Shown: one piece after another, positions 5,398 through 7,767 of the stretch
Layout: each line of letters starts with the position of its first letter
Numbering within the stretch: position 1 is the stretch's first letter
Source: Flavobacteriaceae bacterium
GTDB lineage: Bacteria > Bacteroidota > Bacteroidia > Flavobacteriales > Flavobacteriaceae
Assembly (NCBI GenBank): GCA_030613745.1
Contig: JAUWLK010000123.1
Coordinates: 1-7,767 of the forward strand
Direction of reading: 5' to 3'
Length of the DNA stretch: 7,767 bases
Made by a program: the position numbers and the translations under genes
Notes under the pieces: generated by a model
Database searches by the model: none
Seen by the model: the letters and a program-made list of their open reading frames with translations, nothing else
What the model was told of the DNA's origin: nothing

Positions 5398-7251
5398 ATG
5401 TGTGGAATAACAGGTTATATAGGTTTTCGTGAAGCCTACCCAATTATTATTAAAGGACTACAACGTTTAGAATATAGAGGTTACGATAGTGCTGGTGTCA
5501 TGCTTTATGACGGAGAAAACATTAATCTTACCAAAACAAAAGGTAAAGTATCAAAATTAGAAGAAAGAGTAATTACAGAAATTTCTAATAAAGGTTCTAT
5601 AGGTGTTGGACATACACGTTGGGCAACTCATGGTATTCCTAATGATATTAATTCACACCCTCATATGTCACAATCGGGTGATTTAGTTATTGTACATAAT
5701 GGTATTATAGAAAACTATGATACAATAAAAAAAGAGTTAAAAACTAGAGGTTATACTTTTCAAAGTGATACAGATACTGAAGTTTTAATTAATTTAATTG
5801 AAGAAATTAAAAATCAAGAAAAAGTTAAACTTGGAAAGGCTGTTCAAATTGCTTTAAATCAGGTTGTTGGTGCGTACGCTATTGCTGTTTTTGATAAAAC
5901 AAAACCAGATGAAATTGTAGTTGCAAAATTAGGTAGTCCTATAGCAATAGGTGTAGGTAAAGATTTTAAAGAATTTTTTATTGCATCTGATGCTTCTCCT
6001 TTTATAGAATATACCAAAGATGCCATTTATTTAGAAGATGAAGAAATGGCTATTATTAAAATAGGTAGGGAAGTTCGCGTTAGGAAAATTCGAGATGACT
6101 CAAATGTGGATCCAAAAATTCAAGAATTACAATTAAATCTTGAACAAATCGAAAAAGGAGGATATGAACATTTTATGCTCAAAGAAATTAACGAACAACC
6201 TCAAGCAATTAGAGATACTTTAAGAGGAAGACTTTTGCCAAATGAAGGTATTATTAAAATTTCAGGACTTGAAAATAACATGAAAAGATTCCTGAATGCC
6301 GAGCGTATCATAATTGTAGCTTGCGGAACCTCTTGGCATGCAGGTTTAGTAGCAGAATATACTTTTGAAGATTTTGCACGAATTCCAGTTGAGGTTGAAT
6401 ATGCCTCTGAGTTTAGATATAGAAATCCTGTATTAACAGAAAAAGATATAGTAATTGCAATTTCTCAATCTGGAGAAACTGCAGATACTTTAGCAGCAAT
6501 TAAGTTAGCAAGATCAAAAGGTGCATTTGTTTTTGGAGTTTGCAATGTAGTTGGATCTTCTATTGCAAGAGAAAATGATTCAGGTGTATACACACATGCT
6601 GGTCCTGAAATTGGAGTTGCTTCAACGAAAGCATTTACAACTCAGATTACAGTGTTGACTCTTATTGCTTTACGCTTAGCAAGAGCAAAAGGAACAATGA
6701 CAAGTGCTGATTATCGTTTGCACCTACAAGAAATGGAATTAATTCCTCAAAAAATTGAGCGATTATTAAAGATTGATACAAAGATAAAAGAAATTGCAAA
6801 AAAATATTTATTATCAACCAATTGCCTGTATTTAGGTAGAGGATATAATTTTCCGGTTGCTTTGGAGGGAGCTTTAAAATTAAAAGAAATCTCATATATC
6901 CATGCAGAAGGATATCCAGCTGCTGAAATGAAACATGGTCCAATTGCTTTAATTGATGATAGAATGCCAGTTATTGTAATTGCGACAAATAAAGGTCATT
7001 ATGAAAAAGTAGTTAGTAATATTCAAGAAATAAAATCAAGAAGTGGAAAAATTATTGCTATTGTTACTGAAGGTGATGCCACTGTAAAAGAAATTGCTGA
7101 TCATGTTATTGAAATTCCTGAAACTGAAGAGTCACTTACACCATTATTGACAACTATTCCGTTACAATTATTGGCTTATCATATTGCTGTAATGCGTGGT
7201 TGTAATGTTGATCAACCAAGAAATTTAGCCAAATCGGTTACAGTGGAGTAG
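5398..7251 (+). CDS. glmS: Glutamine--fructose-6-phosphate aminotransferase (isomerising)
   Basis: GlmS turns fructose-6-phosphate and glutamine into glucosamine-6-phosphate and glutamate in the cytoplasm, the first step towards UDP-GlcNAc for peptidoglycan and LPS. Its 617 residues match the family (E. coli 609). The start MCGITGYIG places Cys2 as N-terminal nucleophile of the glutaminase domain after Met removal. HTRWATHG (72-79), HNGIIENY (100-107) and SDTDTEVL (123-130) complete that domain (about 2-225). Two SIS domains follow: ACGTSWHAG (308-316), ISQSGETADT (355-364) and STKAFTTQ (409-416) in the first; GRGYNFPVALEGALKLKE (480-497) and AEMKHGP (509-515) in the second. The C-terminal DQPRNLAKSVTVE is standard and carries the conserved lysine. 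The gene has a 251-base upstream gap with repeats but no glmS-ribozyme-like sequence that I recognise. Its TAG stop overlaps the next ORF by one base. Confidence 0.98.
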   Translation: MCGITGYIGFREAYPIIIKGLQRLEYRGYDSAGVMLYDGENINLTKTKGKVSKLEERVITEISNKGSIGVGHTRWATHGIPNDINSHPHMSQSGDLVIVHNGIIENYDTIKKELKTRGYTFQSDTDTEVLINLIEEIKNQEKVKLGKAVQIALNQVVGAYAIAVFDKTKPDEIVVAKLGSPIAIGVGKDFKEFFIASDASPFIEYTKDAIYLEDEEMAIIKIGREVRVRKIRDDSNVDPKIQELQLNLEQIEKGGYEHFMLKEINEQPQAIRDTLRGRLLPNEGIIKISGLENNMKRFLNAERIIIVACGTSWHAGLVAEYTFEDFARIPVEVEYASEFRYRNPVLTEKDIVIAISQSGETADTLAAIKLARSKGAFVFGVCNVVGSSIARENDSGVYTHAGPEIGVASTKAFTTQITVLTLIALRLARAKGTMTSADYRLHLQEMELIPQKIERLLKIDTKIKEIAKKYLLSTNCLYLGRGYNFPVALEGALKLKEISYIHAEGYPAAEMKHGPIALIDDRMPVIVIATNKGHYEKVVSNIQEIKSRSGKIIAIVTEGDATVKEIADHVIEIPETEESLTPLLTTIPLQLLAYHIAVMRGCNVDQPRNLAKSVTVE

Positions 7252-7607
7252 TGTTTTGTGACTATCGTATTCACCCCTATATAAATTCAATATTATTTGT
7301 AAGTATCTTATTTACAGTTGTTACTACAAAACTATGGAAATCTAACTATTCTCAATATCAAGAGGAATTATATAAGAAAATATGTGATTTTAAGGGTAAT
7401 GTTTTCACCCCCTTGGGTTACAGAAAGATAGCACAAATTCTGAATAAAGAGGGTTATAAAACTCCACGGAATACTGTTTTTAAAAATACTCACGTATTCT
7501 CAATCTACAAGAAAGGTAATATTAGAAAAGAGAGAATGGAGAGAGAAGATATTGTAGAGGTTTTGGATACTCTTGTCCAAGTTTGTTATCCACTAAGAAA
7601 ATTATAA
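7251..7607 (+). CDS. Small protein with one membrane segment and a recombinase-like helix-turn-helix stretch
   Basis: Up to 118 residues, function not recognised. Residues about 11-27 (INSILFVSILFTVVTTK) form one hydrophobic segment. A charged helix follows (about 33-47), then LGYRKIAQILNKEGYKTPR (55-73) and FKNTHVFSIYKKG (77-89). The latter two resemble the 'G.syr.IA..LN..G..t..G..w....v..il' part of large serine recombinases and related DNA-binding helix-turn-helix regions. No catalytic serine recombinase domain is present. The GTG start at 7251 shares its first base with the glmS stop (TAGTG), which would favour translational coupling. No ATG occurs in frame before residue 95, so the start is uncertain and the gene could be a remnant. 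I recall similar short ORFs in flavobacterial genomes but cannot confirm this here. No partner gene follows within the window. Confidence 0.55.
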   Translation: MFCDYRIHPYINSILFVSILFTVVTTKLWKSNYSQYQEELYKKICDFKGNVFTPLGYRKIAQILNKEGYKTPRNTVFKNTHVFSIYKKGNIRKERMEREDIVEVLDTLVQVCYPLRKL

Positions 7608-7767
7608 TAATACCTACCAATACGAGAACTACATTCTAATTTAATTGTACAGTATAATTTATAGGTTCTTATACCATAAACTATCATAATTAAATTTTAA
7701 TACACTTCGAAGTATTAACTATCGTTAGTATATTAAATTCACCATTCTTTTCTTCTATAAGTTTCAA
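7608..7767. other. Unassigned AT-rich tail with a short palindrome
   Basis: No plus-strand gene, RNA gene or convincing terminator is visible after the small ORF. The only structure seen is the 10-bp perfect palindrome ACTTCGAAGT at 7704-7713. Around it, AATAC (7699-7703) and GTATT (7712-7716) can also pair as a weak alternative hairpin. A minus-strand frame without stops runs from the right edge to 7690, but it is too short to call. Confidence 0.4.

Noticed and set aside
6662..6943. Minus-strand open frame of 93 codons inside glmS.
   Set aside because: It lies opposite the conserved SIS domains of glmS, which fully explain the sequence; it shows no motif of its own.
7690..7767. Minus-strand reading frame open from the right edge to a TAA at 7692-7690, about 25 codons.
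   Set aside because: Too short to judge, without a recognisable motif; open frames of this length are expected by chance.

Overview
The window looks like a chromosomal segment of a Bacteroidota member, most likely a flavobacterium (family Flavobacteriaceae). The evidence is very AT-rich DNA, absence of clear Shine-Dalgarno sequences before the genes, promoter -7 elements of the TAnnTTTG type, a DUF4270-type lipoprotein with an acidic stretch after the lipid-bearing cysteine, and a 269-residue 'glycogen synthase' of the short Bacteroidota type. Genus cannot be set from this sequence.

Left part (1-2579). The window opens inside the 3' end of a plus-strand gene (1-259), tentatively a PIG-L/LmbE-type deacetylase. 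It converges on a minus-strand cluster read panC (2579-1737), panD (1702-1352), then a UPF0104/YbhN-like membrane protein (1348-377). panC and panD make pantothenate: PanD supplies beta-alanine and PanC joins it to pantoate. The membrane protein starts with TTG three bases after the panD stop, so it is probably translationally coupled. The 117 bases between the convergent genes (260-376) hold no terminator or gene that I can see.

Centre (2580-5397). A 101-base divergent region carries a -7-like element for each direction. On the plus strand follow a lone GT5 N-terminal domain protein (2681-3490) and, 30 bases later, a DUF4270 lipoprotein (3521-5146). A strong intrinsic terminator closes this pair at 5194-5224. 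The rest of the 251-base gap before glmS holds a 12-bp direct repeat and a perfect 10-bp A/T-only inverted repeat, and no known riboswitch.

Right part (5398-7767). glmS (5398-7251) makes glucosamine-6-phosphate, the entry to amino-sugar, peptidoglycan and LPS synthesis. Overlapping its stop codon by one base is a small ORF (7251-7607) with one predicted membrane segment and a helix-turn-helix stretch like those in serine recombinases. The last 160 bases have no gene I can support, only a short palindrome. No stretch without a gene exceeds 300 bases.

Most of the window is housekeeping. The less ordinary items are the stand-alone GT5 half-enzyme without the usual KxGG motif, the small membrane-plus-HTH ORF, and the repeat-bearing leader of glmS. 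I found no CRISPR array, tRNA, rRNA or insertion sequence, and no convincing sign of a new multi-gene system.
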